64,000 nucleotides of DNA from Ottelia alismoides (lineage: Eukaryota > Streptophyta > Magnoliopsida > Alismatales > Hydrocharitaceae), in assembly GCA_037367405.1 (NCBI GenBank), contig JAZKJV010010617.1, forward strand, positions 347,501-411,500. The letters run 5' to 3'. The notes beneath the pieces were generated by a model. It was given only the letters and a program-made list of their open reading frames with translations. It did no database searches and had not been told where the DNA came from. The first letter of the stretch is position 1, and the number at the start of each line of letters is the position of its first letter. Of this stretch, positions 45,652-58,620 are shown piece by piece. Made by a program: the position numbers and the translations under genes.

Positions 45652-45965
45652 AACATGGTTCCGAGATACATCAGGTGAAGGAAAAATAATAGATCTCTCT
45701 ACATGAACTCTGGTGGCCTCAGTACCACCAGTGGCTGGATTGGCTGGAAGACTCGCGGCCTCAGTTCCGCGCTCTGGCTCGGCATCGTGGGTGGCCTCAG
45801 TACCACCTCTTCGTACTGGTGAAATGGCGGCCTCAGTACCGCCGGTGGAATCAACATCCTTGGTGGCATCAGTACCACCGTCATCATCCTCCTCGTCGGG
45901 CGCTTTAGGTGGATCCTCATGATGTCGCTCAGACGAGGCTGGTATACTCAGTACAAGCTACCTAC

Positions 45966-48166
45966 TCAGATTTCCGCTTCAGGTTGTTGGGGTTCGGCTC
46001 GATCTGGGCAGGGATGGCGGCCTTCCCTCTCACAATCCCGCATCTCCTGGCGGAACTCGTCCATCTCCCGTCTGAAGGTAGCCTGCTGATTCGTGAGGAG
46101 GCAGGCTATGTCATCCAAAACAGGGTTCTCATGGGAACCCGACGGGTAGCCTCTCTGGTAGTGAGGCTGCTGGATCTGCTGCTGCTGTGGCTGAGAGGGG
46201 TATGAGTGATGGTGCTGCTGCTTGTGAGGCTGCTCACGCCTCCAAGGTTGTCCCTGCTGATAGGGACGAGGACCATAGGAAGACTGCTGCTGCTGTGGTG
46301 GTGGGTACACTGGGGGCTGCTGCTGCGGCTGGTGATCTCTCTGATGGCTGTACTAGCCACCCAGTCCTAACGGCTGCTGCTGGGGCTGGGTACCTTCGGG
46401 ATGGTCTCGTCGGATACCGGGCTGAGGGAGGTCATACCAAATCCCGTTGACATCCATCAACGGCTCTGCATCATACGGGGCTGGCGGGAGTACTGCCAGA
46501 GGCTGATCAGGCTCGTATACCACCGTCTGCAAGTCTGAAGATGGTGGTGACTGGTAAGTGGGCTGCGGCTGCTGGTATGGCTCCGCCTGTACAAGGTGAA
46601 CCTGTCTAGGCTGTTGGTGTGAGCTGGAGCACTGTGACGAGCTGCTGCTGCTACCGTGATCGCCTCGCGATAGAAGACGTGGCTGGGAAGCCGTCTGTGC
46701 CTCCTGGAGACACATGAGCTGGGTCTTCATGTCGCCCAGAGTCTGTGCCATCTGCTCCATCTGAGTGATGCCTTGGCACTGCTCCTTCTCAATCAGCTCC
46801 ATCCGATCCAACTTCTCGCTAATGATGCCCATGTCCGCAGCTGTGGACTCTGCCTGTGCTGCTGCTACTACGGATGAACTGGAAGGACAGGCGTCGACCC
46901 GTGCTATCCTCTGGTACTGCACGGGTCTTGGTTGCTGGGGTCTGCCCTGAGCGTACAACCGGGTCTGGGACATCACCATGTAGTTCTCGACCATCTCCTC
47001 GTAGATGGCCCAGAACTGGTCGTGATCCTTGGCGAAGTAAGACCCACCACAAGAAGCGTTCACCAAGCCCTGAAGCTCTGGTGTCAGCCCGCTGAAGAAG
47101 CTCTGAACAAGGTTTGTCTTGGAAATGTCGTGGTGCGGGCATCTGTCGGTCAGCTCTCGAAACCTCTCCCATGCCTCATGGAACTGCTCGTTGGGGAGCA
47201 TGGAGAAGTTGCTGATCAGGGCTCTAGTTGCATTGGTCCGCCCGAGTGGATAGTACTTATGCAAGTACTCGGCACAGAGCTTCTCCCAAATGTAAACAAA
47301 CTTCCCCAGATGTTTCAGCCAGGTGGCTGCACTATCTACCAAAGAGAAGGGGAAGGCAATCATCCGTATTGTGTCCTGGTCCACCTGACGATCGTGGACA
47401 GTACTGCAAATCATCTCAAACTCCTGCAGGTGGAGATGAGGCTCCACAGTAGCCAAACCGTGAAACCGGGGAAGGAGCTGCAAAGTGTTCGGGGGAAACT
47501 TGAAGTCCTCCACGATGGCTGGTAGCACCCCCCAACGGTGTGTCAAAGTCGACCCGGGATTGTGGTTCTCCCGCATCGATCTCAGTGGTGGTGCTGCTCC
47601 TCCTACTCCGCCTGCTCCGCCTCCTCCGGCTGCAGGATCGTCGGGTCCTCCTCCTGTTGCAGGATCGACGGGTCCTCCTCCTCCGCAGTTCTCGCGGTCG
47701 GCTCTCAACTGCTCAAGATCTTTCCTCATGTCATCATGAATGCCCCCTGATCCCTCTACTGCTGCTGCACTGACTCGAGGGAGGCGATCAGGGTGGAGTT
47801 GATCGAACCCTGGTCCAGAATGAAATGCTGCTCTCCTAGTGGACCTCCGATGCGATCATCAGAACTGCCGGCCATCGTCTCTGAAAAATCAAAACAACCG
47901 AACTCAGGTGCCGATAAATCATCTGCCTGTCTCTCCTCTGGTACTGGTATCTCTGTGTAAGAAGAAGAAGGGTGGTCGAGGGGGAACAGGGCGGAGTCAT
48001 ACTCGGGTTCGAAGAGCGGGTCTGAGCTCCCACGAACCGAACTAGATGAATGGACATGAGTGCTAAAAAGCGGTGCAACCGGAGGCTGCCTAAGAGACCT
48101 CCTGCCCATCATCGTGATCTGACGAGTAAGGAGGATGAGATCTGGAAAAACTATGATCGAAAGCAA
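45966..48166 (-). pseudogene. Element E gag, two interruptions
   Basis: The likely start is MMGRRSLRQPPVAPL at 48112. The N-terminal block ends at a TAG at 47756; after a frameshift an open block 47729-46353 holds the core: FKFPPNTLQLLPRFHGL, LQEFEMICSTVHDRQVD, LVDSAATWLKHLGKFVYIWE, FSMLPNEQFHEAWERFRELT, TDRCPHHDISKTNLVQSFFS. This is the retrotransposon gag fold. After an in-frame TAG (46353) the frame continues through a Gln-rich tail to 45966. No zinc knuckle was seen. Confidence 0.85.
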
Positions 48167-49450
48167 ACCCCCAGTTCACCAACGCAACGCGAGCTGAAGA
48201 CCGTAAAGGTTCGGTCAAATTATCTTGTCAATTTTTATTTTGGTGAACAATCAAAATATCAGAGCGATTACGTGACCTGCTGGAATAACCGATACTCTCT
48301 CAACCGACTGTCCCGCACAGAAGATTCGGTAATCAGTCGAGATGAGTACCGGAGGGATCTACCTAGTGTACGGGGCACTCTCTCGTACAATCAAACCAAG
48401 CAATGAGGGGGTTGCTCTCCCCAAGACAAAATTTTAAGTCAGGTGTCTTTTAAGGTCGATAGTTTTTGCAGTCCCAATTTTATGGTTTTTTCTTTTTTTA
48501 AATTTTTTAATGCAAGCAAAAACGCCTAATGAATTTTTCGGTTCTCCTGATTATTAAGTCAAAAACAGGGGGGAGAAGACGAAAAAACCAATGCGCAATA
48601 AATTAATGATGCATGCAGAGATAGAAAAGCGTACCTGACTCCAGCAGTCTACATGCAAGATGATCCGCGCAGAATTTTAAAGACAGGAATAAACTACCTA
48701 TATGGTGCAGTGGAAAACTGAGTCCTAAGCAGGCAACTTCTACTTGAAAGCACCGTCTAGCTGGTCACTCGCCCTCGATCCAAAGAGTCCGGTCTAGACC
48801 CACCCCTCCTCTTCTCAACAGGTCGAGTTCAGGAGTAGCGCTTGACGGGGCAGGCTCGCGACGCGTAGGCTCTCAGGAAAGCGACTCAGCTATTTTTATT
48901 AATGAATTATTAGTAGGTCCAATTACGATCTATAGGTACATGCAAGCAGTTAAGTGTGGGGATCCTACTAATTACGGCACAATCAATCAAAAATTCCTAA
49001 GGTTAGGGGCTCGATAAAAAACCGCGTAAAACTGTAAAAGGCAGCGAAAAATCTAAAACCGCGAAAAAGCCGCGAAAAAATCTAAGCTAGTCAAAAAGGG
49101 TCCCCCGAGCACATCGGTGCTCGGCGAAATAGACCCGAAGAAGAAAGTCCAAGTCTTTGAGTACATGTATTATTACAACAATTCAAATATGCGGGAAATA
49201 CAACTAATCTACTCCTCTCTCGCTCTCTCCTGCGGCTCCGTGCAGAAGGGAGCCGCCTCCGAATCCCGCGGTTGCGTCGGCTCCTCGAAAGTTGCCTCCG
49301 CGGTCCTCGTGCCCTCGCAAGAAAGAAGACAAGTGTCAGACCAAATTATTGTAAAAAAATGTCAGAAAAATATATATCTACAGAAATCTATACAAAAAGC
49401 CGCCAAAAGAAAACCGCGGAAAAACTCAAAAACTGACTACTAAGCCGTGC
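48167..49450 (-). other. Leader of element E
   Basis: About 1.3 kb between primer site and gag. No coding sequence was recognised. The block 49080-49300 is locally GC-rich. Confidence 0.6.
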
Positions 49451-49468
49451 TCCCCGGCAACAACGCCA
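49451..49468 (-). other. Primer binding site of element E
   Basis: The minus strand reads TGGCGTTGTTGCCGGGGA three bases after the LTR end. It resembles the TGGCGCCGTTGCCGGGGA site of Athila-type elements (a tRNA-Asp-like primer), with changes in the central CC. Confidence 0.7.
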
Positions 49469-49471
49469 TTC

Positions 49472-52400
49472 TAATGACCGGAAAATCACCAAGACTCAGG
49501 TGAAATAAAATGGATCAAGGGTCGTTGCGACCCGGATCTCGGAAATCAATCGGTCGATCAAGAAAATGAAGTTCAGACCACCAAAATCAAAGAAAATCAA
49601 TCAAAACACGATAGCGGTCCTGGGTATTGGATTAGCCTGGTATAGAGACCAGGGTCGGACTCAGGGAGCACGTGATGGCCTTACGGCCTACGAAGTAGTC
49701 AAAAATAAACTAAAATAAAATAAAAGGTATTTTTGGTGGATTTTAAATTTTTATAAATTTTTTTTATATTTTTAATTAATTGAGAAAACAAGGAAACCAA
49801 GGGAACAAGGCAATTCAACAATTTATTTCATGCATCAAAAATCAAGCAAAAATTCAAATAAAAATGTTTTTGTGTATTTTATGATTTTTACTGTTTTTAG
49901 TGAATTTTTGGGATTTTTCTGATTTTTATTTTCTTTTCTAAAAATCAAACAATGCGAGAAAATGAAGGTATTGTCCAGTCAAGAGTAAAAGGCCAATTTA
50001 AAATGCAAAATGGCTATTTAGCTCCTGGACTCAATTTTCCTATAAACTAGAAAGCTTAAGGAAAATTTGGGCACTAGAATTATTGTTTTTGGATTTTTAA
50101 AATAGTTATTAGAATTTTTATAAGTTTTTAGGTGTTTTTCAATTTCTATGAGTTTTATATGATGAAAAATGACCAAATTTGGTCAGAAAAGAAAAACACA
50201 TAGTAGAGATTTTTTTAGAATTTTTAGATGAGTTTTATATTTTTTTTGTGATTTTTCAAGTCAGACAGTAAAGAAAATGCGTATTTTTGAATTTTTAAAA
50301 ATAACAAATAAAAGCAAAAATGTCCCCAAAAATTCTAGAAAATTTTACAACATGGCAGGAGCCATGTGTCCAATTTTCATTGAATTTGGAGTTGATTTGA
50401 TATTTTATTTAAAATTAAAACCTAGGTACAGTGCACAGGGACCTGTACGCAATTATCCAACGCTCTGGGGGGTTCGGTGCAAAAATCCCATGAAATCACG
50501 TGCGTAACGCGTGTCTGGGGCACTCAGGGACCTAAATGCAAACAAAACAAAGTTTGGGAACTATTTGGTAACAAGTACCAAAAGTCCGAGGACATGTTTG
50601 TAAATTACCCACAAATAAGCACACATGCACAAATAAATCATGCACAGGGGTATAAATGCAATTTCCTAAAAGTATTCATTCATTTCCTAACAATCCAGAA
50701 CCACAAGGCTAACTATGCAAATATCCCAAAAGGGCACGTGTCGATGCACGTGCTACACTACGCACGGGGGTATGTATGCAATAAGCAAATAAGACAAGGT
50801 CCAACATGCAAATGTACCAACGTAAATAAAACTAACTAAAGTATTTACAGGACTAAATACAAATAAAATAAACAGAGGGGCCTAAGCGGTAAATTACCCT
50901 TTTATTAATGAGGCCGTTGGATGGGTGCCACGTGTGCCGATGAACGGCTGGGACTGGGTGGTACCCAACGAAGGACGCCTTCGTCTGAACAAGCGGCTGG
51001 GGTGTCTCCACGTGGAGGATCGGTCGGCTGGGAAGCGACGTGGGATGACCTTGCTGATCGGACGATCTCGATCAACCCTCCAAGGATCGACGGTGATGGT
51101 TGCTCCTCGAACGGACGGTGGAGATCAAATCTGGAGCTGGGGTGCATCAAACGGCTCTAAAGGGTGGAGGACGAACTGGGTACCGGCGAACTTCGCCAGG
51201 GCTGCGTGTGCTCGGTCGTCCTCCTCGCGGCCCGCTGAAGATCGGAGAAGAAAGATGCGGGCCTTCAGCCTCGGATACTGGCCTCCGATGACCCAACGGA
51301 GCCCTGGGGAGCTCCGGCGAGGTCGGCGGAGGTCAAGCGCCTGCTCCTGAATGGTCGGACCCTCAGATGGGCTCGACGGTAGCTGTAAAGCACAGCAACA
51401 CGCTCGCGGGTCGAGGGCAAAATGCCTCGACCCTGTGAGAGGGGGTGAAGGTGACTGGTGAGGCGGAGCGGTCAAGCTCCGGCGAGGGGTGGATGAAGGA
51501 GCTCGACACCCCAGCTCCTGTGCGAGCTGGATTGAATGAGAGGGCGTAGAACGTGCGCAGGAGAGAGGCGAAAGCGATGATGAGATCCGATAATCGAACG
51601 GAAGGGGGAGATGGTCGGAATCGAAGATGGTCGGCGACGGCGAGATTTAGGGGAAATCAAAAATTAAAGCACTAGGGAAAGAATCTAAGCTACCTGGGTG
51701 GAGGGATCGACTGGGGATGAGCAGCTGGTGCTCTGGGTCCTTGCCTCAAGGATCGTCGTTGTCCGAGGCTCTAGTTCCTGCTCTGGGCGGAGCACGGCGG
51801 AGCAAACTCGCCGGATCAGTGGTTCAGACGTCTACTCCTCGCTGCGACAATGCCCAGAGCGAGCTGTCACTCTCACTAAGGTACTGGAGGACACTGGGTG
51901 GTCGGCGAATGATCCAAAGATGAGGAATGAAGTGGCGGAGCTTAGCTTATGTATGGTGGAAGGTCCGGCTAGAAGTGATCGGGTAGGGCAATGTGGAGCA
52001 CGGACCCTGAGGCGGGTGTGCCGGCGAGGGTCTCGGATGTGGCAGGAACGAATCGGACCCGGGGTTTAGGCGAGAAGGGATCGGGTTTAGGTGCACAAAT
52101 TAAGAGAAATCGGGTCGGGCACCTAATACCCGTGGGAAGTGGTCCACAGGGGGGGAGTTGACCGGGCGGTCAACATCCCCCGTGGACCAATGTGAACAGG
52201 CCACATGGAAAACATTTAGAAATTAAATTAAAAATAGCAAATGGCCGAATTATTAAAAAGTCAAAACATAAAATATTTTTGTTTTAATTTTTTCTATTTT
52301 TTGGTGATTTTTAAATAATTTTTCAAAATAAAAATAGGGTATTTACATAGTAGGGCTATATATAGATATATGTACAATATATGGATTTTTCTTTTTGATT

Positions 52401-53151
52401 TTTAATTTGTTATTTTTATACACTTTTATTCCCATTTTATATTATATTTATTTATATCATAAAATAAGGAATAAAAAGATATTCTTATTTATTTTTATTA
52501 TTTATATACAATAATGAAATAAATACATATGTACATATATACATGGTATATTTACAATTTAGTTTTGGTTTTTAATCATGTTCTTTTTATTTTGTTTTTA
52601 TTTTTGTTATTTTTATTTTATTTATTTACAACATAAAAGGTGGAATATTTACAAAATTTTTGGAAATTGATTTTATGTATTTATAGGGTAAAAATAATAT
52701 AGGAGTGGCTATGTACATGATGAATATGCACAAGGTGAAGGTTTTTGTTTTCTTTTTAGTTTTCTATTTTTATTTTGATTTTTATATTTATAAATATATA
52801 CAAGTATTTACAAGCCCATTTTATTCTATTATTGGAGGAAAATATATTTATTATATTTTCAGGTATAGTTACACACATGAGTCCCTATCTCCCTCTACTT
52901 TGGCTTTTATGCGGTCAGGCCCATGCTGAGCCCTCCCTTGGGATTAGGTTGCTCAATATTTATTCTAAATATTTCCCTCTTTTTCTTTTTACTCTTTATT
53001 CTTTTATTTTGGCACAAAGACATGCTAATTATTAAACTTTATACAATGCATGCTTTTGATAATTATTTGTATTTACATGAATATACATGTATTTGCAAAG
53101 GTTTTTGTAGCTAAAATATAAGAATAAAGAGTGATGAATGGGTATTCATCA
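49472..53151 (-). repeat. 5' LTR of element E
   Basis: 3680 bp, starting TAATGACCGG where the other LTR has TGATGACCGG, so the canonical terminal dinucleotide is mutated at its inner edge. It contains the same GC-rich island, at about 50910-52200. It ends TATTCATCA followed by GATAC. Confidence 0.88.
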
Positions 53152-54411
53152 GATACATATATCGACATTGAAATTATCCTTCAACTCTTTCAAGTATAAT
53201 GCTCTTTCTCTACAGATACCTAGAGATAAGAACATAGTGATTGTATGTTCCAGATATAGTGACTTGGATATTGAGATTACATCTCAAATCTAGATTTTTA
53301 GGGCCTCTTACAGATCCTTGATCAAGTTAAGGCCATATATATAACCTTTTCATTGTATGTGAATCACATTCACATAATTGTCCAACATTTGGACCAAGAT
53401 TGGATTACTTCCCTACTAAGAGGAGTTACTAAAATCCAAACCTATTTCATAACTCCCAAGGAATGGAAGCGTCATGGTTATACAATCGTTTACGATTTCA
53501 TCACCCATAGGTATTCCTAATACATGTACATCCTGCATACTGGAAGACCTAGATTAAATCTGAAGTTTTAGATATATATAGACTGTCTCCTTCAGGGTTT
53601 CATTGATAAGTTTCTCATTTGATCATTGGTAGTCGGTATCGATGATATACTTTCGAAAAGAATATATCATACCTACGTGTTTATCATATACTTTCCAAAA
53701 TCATATATCGAACCTTACAAATTCAGTCAAGCTTCCAAAGTGAGACAACCGTGCACGAAATTTGTTCCTTCCCAATATCTAATGAGTGAGTTCATGTCTT
53801 CCTGTTTAGTAATGAACAGGTATGATCTCTTTGAGAGATTGTATTACTTATATGCCCTTGTATGCGCACCAACATGCCAGTGTATAGACCTTGATTAGGC
53901 CATCAATCTATCAATATGCCAAATGTATATACTCAAACATATAGCAACACATTTGTCTCCGGTCAGAGGATGCGTGCTTATATCGTGATAACATACGACA
54001 TAGGTCTTTGGTTATCTCAATCTTGTTAAGTCAACTCTTTGACATAACTTATCTAACACCTTCGAATCTCTATTCCTATGCAGAGGACCTGCATCAAGAG
54101 GTCAGTTAGATATCAACCCATGAGAGAAAGGATTGTCATCTCCTACTTAGGCTGGAGATCATCTCTTAATAATCATTGAACGATGCTTGATGAGTCCTCA
54201 ATCTAATCCTTAGATATTAATCGAAGCACCAACCTCTATGATTACAATTGAATCGACATTTGTATGATCATTGAGAGGGTCATGGTACATAACCTTTATT
54301 ATACTAAGGGACCTATTATACAAATTAGTTATTCTTCATTTCAGATCAAGGAATGATATTTGTAATGACATTTATTACGTAATGGCTCACAATGGGCTCG
54401 CATGTCCTACA
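53152..54411 (-). repeat. LTR D (copia type), right segment
   Basis: It continues LTR D after element E (GATACATATATCGACATTG). It aligns with the copia C LTR through GATACCTAGAGATAAG, TATAGTGACTTGG, TGGAAGCGTCATGG and TCCGGTCAGAGGATGCGTGC, and ends CGCATGTCCTACA. The three D segments total about 2.5 kb, matching one complete LTR of this family. Confidence 0.82.
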
Positions 54412-56294
54412 CCTTAGCATCAGTGTAGGGATCACGACGAGCGGAGGCGGGTTACTACAGCCGCAGGTGGCATGCGACGGATTGGAGGATGACTTCTATT
54501 GGAGGAGGAACGAAATGGAGAGCGACATCCATCTCATGTGGTATTGAAGATGGCTCGTTGTGGATGCAGAGAATGAGCTTCATTGATGGAAGTGTTTGAG
54601 GGCGGTGGAGATGCACGGTCAAGGGGGAAGAAAAAGAAGATAGAGAAAATAGAGAATGAAGAGTACGAAGTTGTGTTGATAATAAAAACAAGAATCCCTT
54701 GTTTTTTTTCATTTGTCCAGAAGGTTTAAATTTCTATTTAGTTGATTGAAGAAAATATTCAAAAAATAAGTAAAAATCACATTTAAATATGTAATATATG
54801 ATTTTTTAGTTGAAATGCAATTTCTTTAACAATTTAATTTATGGAAGATGGTGAATCGAAGAGAGAGAAAGAGAGAGAGAAAATATGAAGAGAAAGAAAG
54901 AAGGACAAAAATGGAAGAACAATAAGAATAGGGGAAGTACTATGCATGAGATAGGTTGTGGAGGAAATGCCAGTGGATATGGATGAAGATCAGATGGAGG
55001 TAGATGCATGGGGAGGAGGGGGTTTCACCACTCCAGTCTTTTCTCAAGACTGCGGCTGATGGTCGAGCTCGAGCAGCTCAATGGAATGGGTTGCAATGAA
55101 GGTGGAACCACCTCTGGATCTCGCCAACCAAAGGCTTTGTTGTTGCTTAATGCTCAAAGCTTTCCCATTTTGTCACTACAGAAAGGGCGGAGCTGGAGGC
55201 TCTTGTTATTAAAATGGTGGATAAAGAAAAAATGAGATGAAGAAGAGAATAAATGGATGTAGTAGTTAAAAAAGAGATGGGAGGATGTTGGAGAAGTAGT
55301 GGGAGATGATGAGGAAGGGAAGCTGGCGGAAAAAATGGAATAATAAATAAATAAATAAATGTAGGATACTTAAATAAAATAAATAGATAAAAATTGAAAA
55401 TAGAAAAATTATAACAATGTCAACAAAATATGTACATAACAGACAATATGGACAAAACAAAATTTTACTAATTATCTATTTTTTACAATTTTAATTAAAA
55501 TATATTTACAAAATACATAAATTGTATAAATAAAATAAAACATAAGTATAATTTTTTAGGATTTTTTTAATATTAAAAATGAAATAAAAATCAAGTAAAA
55601 AGTATGTACATTATATACGAAGTCACTACACAACTTTTTAATGGTAAATACTTTATTTTAATTTTAATAATTATATATTTTATTAAATTATTAAATAAAT
55701 AAATTATAGAAAAATAAAGAAATAAAATAGATTTAAATTTATATACATAAAATATTAGTGTCAAGTTAGAACACAAATACAATATACAACTAGGACCCAA
55801 AATTGACATTTTGCAAACACGCTATGATTTTAAAGAAATCAGATTGGATTGATAATTTTATAACTTAAACTTTAAAATGAATTTTGTAAATTTGGTGTTC
55901 ATACCAAGAGAGAATTTCGCAGATAAGTTGGACTTTACGGCTTTTTCAATGTATAATCTGAAACTATTTATTCAATGTGGGAGTTATTTTGTATTTTTAT
56001 ATACAATTTTATATAAAAATTAGAAAAAATCAAGTAAAAAGGATTTAGTTTAAGTTTATTAAAAATCAAGGAAGTTTGATATTTACTGGGATTATTTGCA
56101 AACAATTTTCAACATTTATATTTTTAATTTATATATATTTTTTGAATTAATTTTGGATTTATTTACAAGATAAATTTGCATTATTAGTCCATTTTTATTA
56201 ACAGTTTTATTGTATTAATTTATTTAATTCGGAGACTTTTATTAGGAGCTTTGTTCATAAAATCAAGCTAAGATGATGAATCACATATTCATCA
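54412..56294 (-). repeat. Partial Athila-like LTR, F' copy
   Basis: It ends GATGAATCACATATTCATCA, like the end of the E LTR (GATGAATGGGTATTCATCA), and is followed by the same inner sequence. The left part is GC-richer (54420-55200) and the right part AT-rich, echoing E. The outer LTR end was not found. No gene was recognised. Confidence 0.55.
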
Positions 56295-57100
56295 CCCATA
56301 TACTTAAACATTGCTAGTTCTCGAGCAAATAAAGAATGAATAAGTTAAATTAATCCCTAACTCTGTATGTTAAAGTACAAGACTTAATTCGTTAAAAACT
56401 ATTGATTTTAGTGATCCTAAAAATCTAAGCTGGACCAAGCTCTTATAAAAGTTGTCCAACATCCTAATCATCAAACTCTTAGTATATACATATTACATTT
56501 GTCGGCTGCAATTACAAGAGTAGAGTCAAAGCATCACCTAAAGTTCCAGTCCAAGAGACACTCCTAAGAACCTAATCCTCAATACTTGGCAATAAATCAT
56601 TTCTTGCATCCAATTCACCGTCTGTTTAGTTGTCAGTCTTAAAAATGAATACAGAAGGCCAATTGATTGAGGTCATAGGATGGTGTCTTTTCTTCTCTTT
56701 CTCTCATTAGAACAAAGATCCTATCGAGTGCCTTATTTTACAACCCATATTTTTTTGTATTGATCAATGTGTCCGTCAAGAGTTTACAAGTTATATATAG
56801 TTGTTTTCCTAAGAGTACATCGAGGTGTGACTTATTTAAGTATCTAATATACTTACACCCAGACTTGTATAGCTTACGATGAGAGTCCTTTTTGATGTAC
56901 TAGCCCAATTCATTTGGTCTAACTAGCTTTGGTCCAAGTGGACATTTTGAAATGGTTAGGAGCACTCCCCTCTAGTGTAAGCTCATTTGTATTTGACTTT
57001 ATAATGAGAGCTTTTCCTTCATCAAATTTCTTTTATTTTTGGCTAGCTTCACTGCTTTTACCAAGTTTGTACACACTGATCAATAAATTTATTAATTTCA
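56295..57100 (-). mobile_element. F' polypurine tract and 3' non-coding tract, minus orientation
   Basis: Immediately after the LTR, CCCATATACTTAAACATTGC and TAGTTCTCGAGCAAATAAAG align with the E sequence at 39356 onward (CTATACTTAACTTTTGCTAG). The remainder resembles the E tract only weakly. Orientation is opposite to the gag that follows. Confidence 0.55.
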
Positions 57101-57194
57101 TCACACCCTTGCACAGTGGTCAATATCAAAATATTAGTAAAGTTGTTTGAGTCCTATCTACCAGATCTTTCAATCAATCATCTATCTTATCAAG

Positions 57195-58620
57195 ATGATG
57201 GGTAGGCAATCGCTTCAGTCGACTCTGATCGATCCACTCTCTCGAGTACTTTCTCATACATCTAGGTCAGTTTGGGATGTCCCTTTTCCCAAATCGATGT
57301 CCCATCGCATTTCTTCTTTCGAGCATGATTCCAACCCTAGAATCTCTCATCCCTTCCCATCTTATTTTTAGTATTTATCATCATCACCCTCAATTCGAGA
57401 GAATCCTCTTATTCGACCGCAATTGCACATCAACCTAAGAGAACCTCATCTAGATTCTTTCTCCTATTCAAAAGACATGGTTGGGAAGGGACCATAGCAA
57501 TCGCAGATTACTTCAGTAGTAATAGATCATGCAATGATCAACAATGGTCTCCTAACATCCAATGAGTCGATGCAGAATCATATACGGAAGCAAGGGAGAC
57601 TGATGAATGACATTTAGTAAGAGATGACACAACTAAGGGCTCAGAGAGAGACTCTTGATGCTGAGATCCCAGGAGCTGAGTCTAGTGAACAAAATGGAGC
57701 AGAAAGACCTAAACTTGAACCGAACCGAATAATGAAGTATCTCTACAACCCTGGAACTACTACTACACAATGATGGATCCGTCTCCCTGTCATACGTGGA
57801 AATTTTGAGCTCCGACCACAGACTATTCAGTTGCTGCCCAAGTTTTACGAGCTATCTACATATGAGTCATATTTGCAACTACAAGAGTTTGAGCTTATCT
57901 GTTTTATGGTGCACGATCTGCATGTTAATGAGGAGATAATTAAATTGATCGCATTCCCATTGTCCCTCATAGATAGAGCAACCTATTGGCTAAAACACTT
58001 GTGGAGATACATGTCGACATGGGAGCAGTTGAAAATAGAATATCTGAGCAGGAACAACCCACATAGTTGCACGAATACTGCAAGAGCCATGATTAGTAAC
58101 TTCACCATAATCAGGAATGAGCAATTCCACAAGGCATGGGACAGATTCATAGAGCTCATTGATAGGTGTCCCCACCACGAGATCTCAAAGTTGAACCTAG
58201 TTCATAGCTTCTTTTGTGGGCCTACACTGGAGTTGTAGGGGCTGGTGAATGCTTCCTGTAGTTGTTCATATTTCTCCAAGCACAAGGACCAAGTTTGGGC
58301 CATCTATGAAAAGATGGCTGAGAATTATACTACTATGTCCCAAACTAGGTTTTATACTCAGACGAAACAACCGACCTATTACTAGCATTCCTAAGTGGTA
58401 CAAATTGAAGGGACTCCTTCTTCTATTGTTTCCTCTGCCTATTCTGAATCCTCATCAGTTCATATGGGGATTATTTGCTAGAAGTTTGATCTTATGGAAA
58501 TCATTGAGAAAAAGTGCTAGAACTTTGACAAACTTAATAAATATGACGAGCTTGAGAGATGCCTTAGTGATCTGAAGACACAAATCATGTGACTTCAAGA
58601 AATTCAAGCTAGTTCCACAA
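57195..58620 (+). pseudogene. Element F gag remnant
   Basis: It starts MMGRQSLQSTLIDPL, equivalent to MMGRRSLRQPPVAPL in E. An open block 57831-58238 holds the gag core: LPKFYELSTYESYLQLQEFE, LICFMVHDLHVNEE, FPLSLIDRATYWLKHL, NFTIIRNEQFHKAWDRFIEL, IDRCPHHEISKLNLVHSFF. A TAG at 58236 then breaks the frame. Confidence 0.82.

Larger units (their letters stand above)
35671..53151 (-). mobile_element. Athila-like Ty3/gypsy retrotransposon E, 17.5 kb
   Basis: LTRs are 35671-39355 and 49472-53151, with target duplication GATAC at 35666-35670 and 53152-53156. Minus-strand order is gag, PR, RT, RNH, IN, then a 2.2-kb non-coding tract. The sequence style ([25 protein letters not shown]) and a PBS with TTGTTGCCGGGGA fit the Athila clade. 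About 8 differences in the first 215 LTR bases make it the youngest large element here. Gag, PR and pol each contain a stop or frameshift, and the integrase lacks its catalytic Glu. It is inserted in LTR D. Confidence 0.88.

Noticed and set aside
45713..47773. Plus-strand open frames across the E gag (for example 46932-47525)
   Set aside because: They are shadow frames of the Gln/Ser-rich gag on the other strand.
55266..55809. Phe/Ile/Tyr-rich minus-strand frames resembling membrane proteins
   Set aside because: They are translations of AT-rich LTR sequence with no start context or family match.
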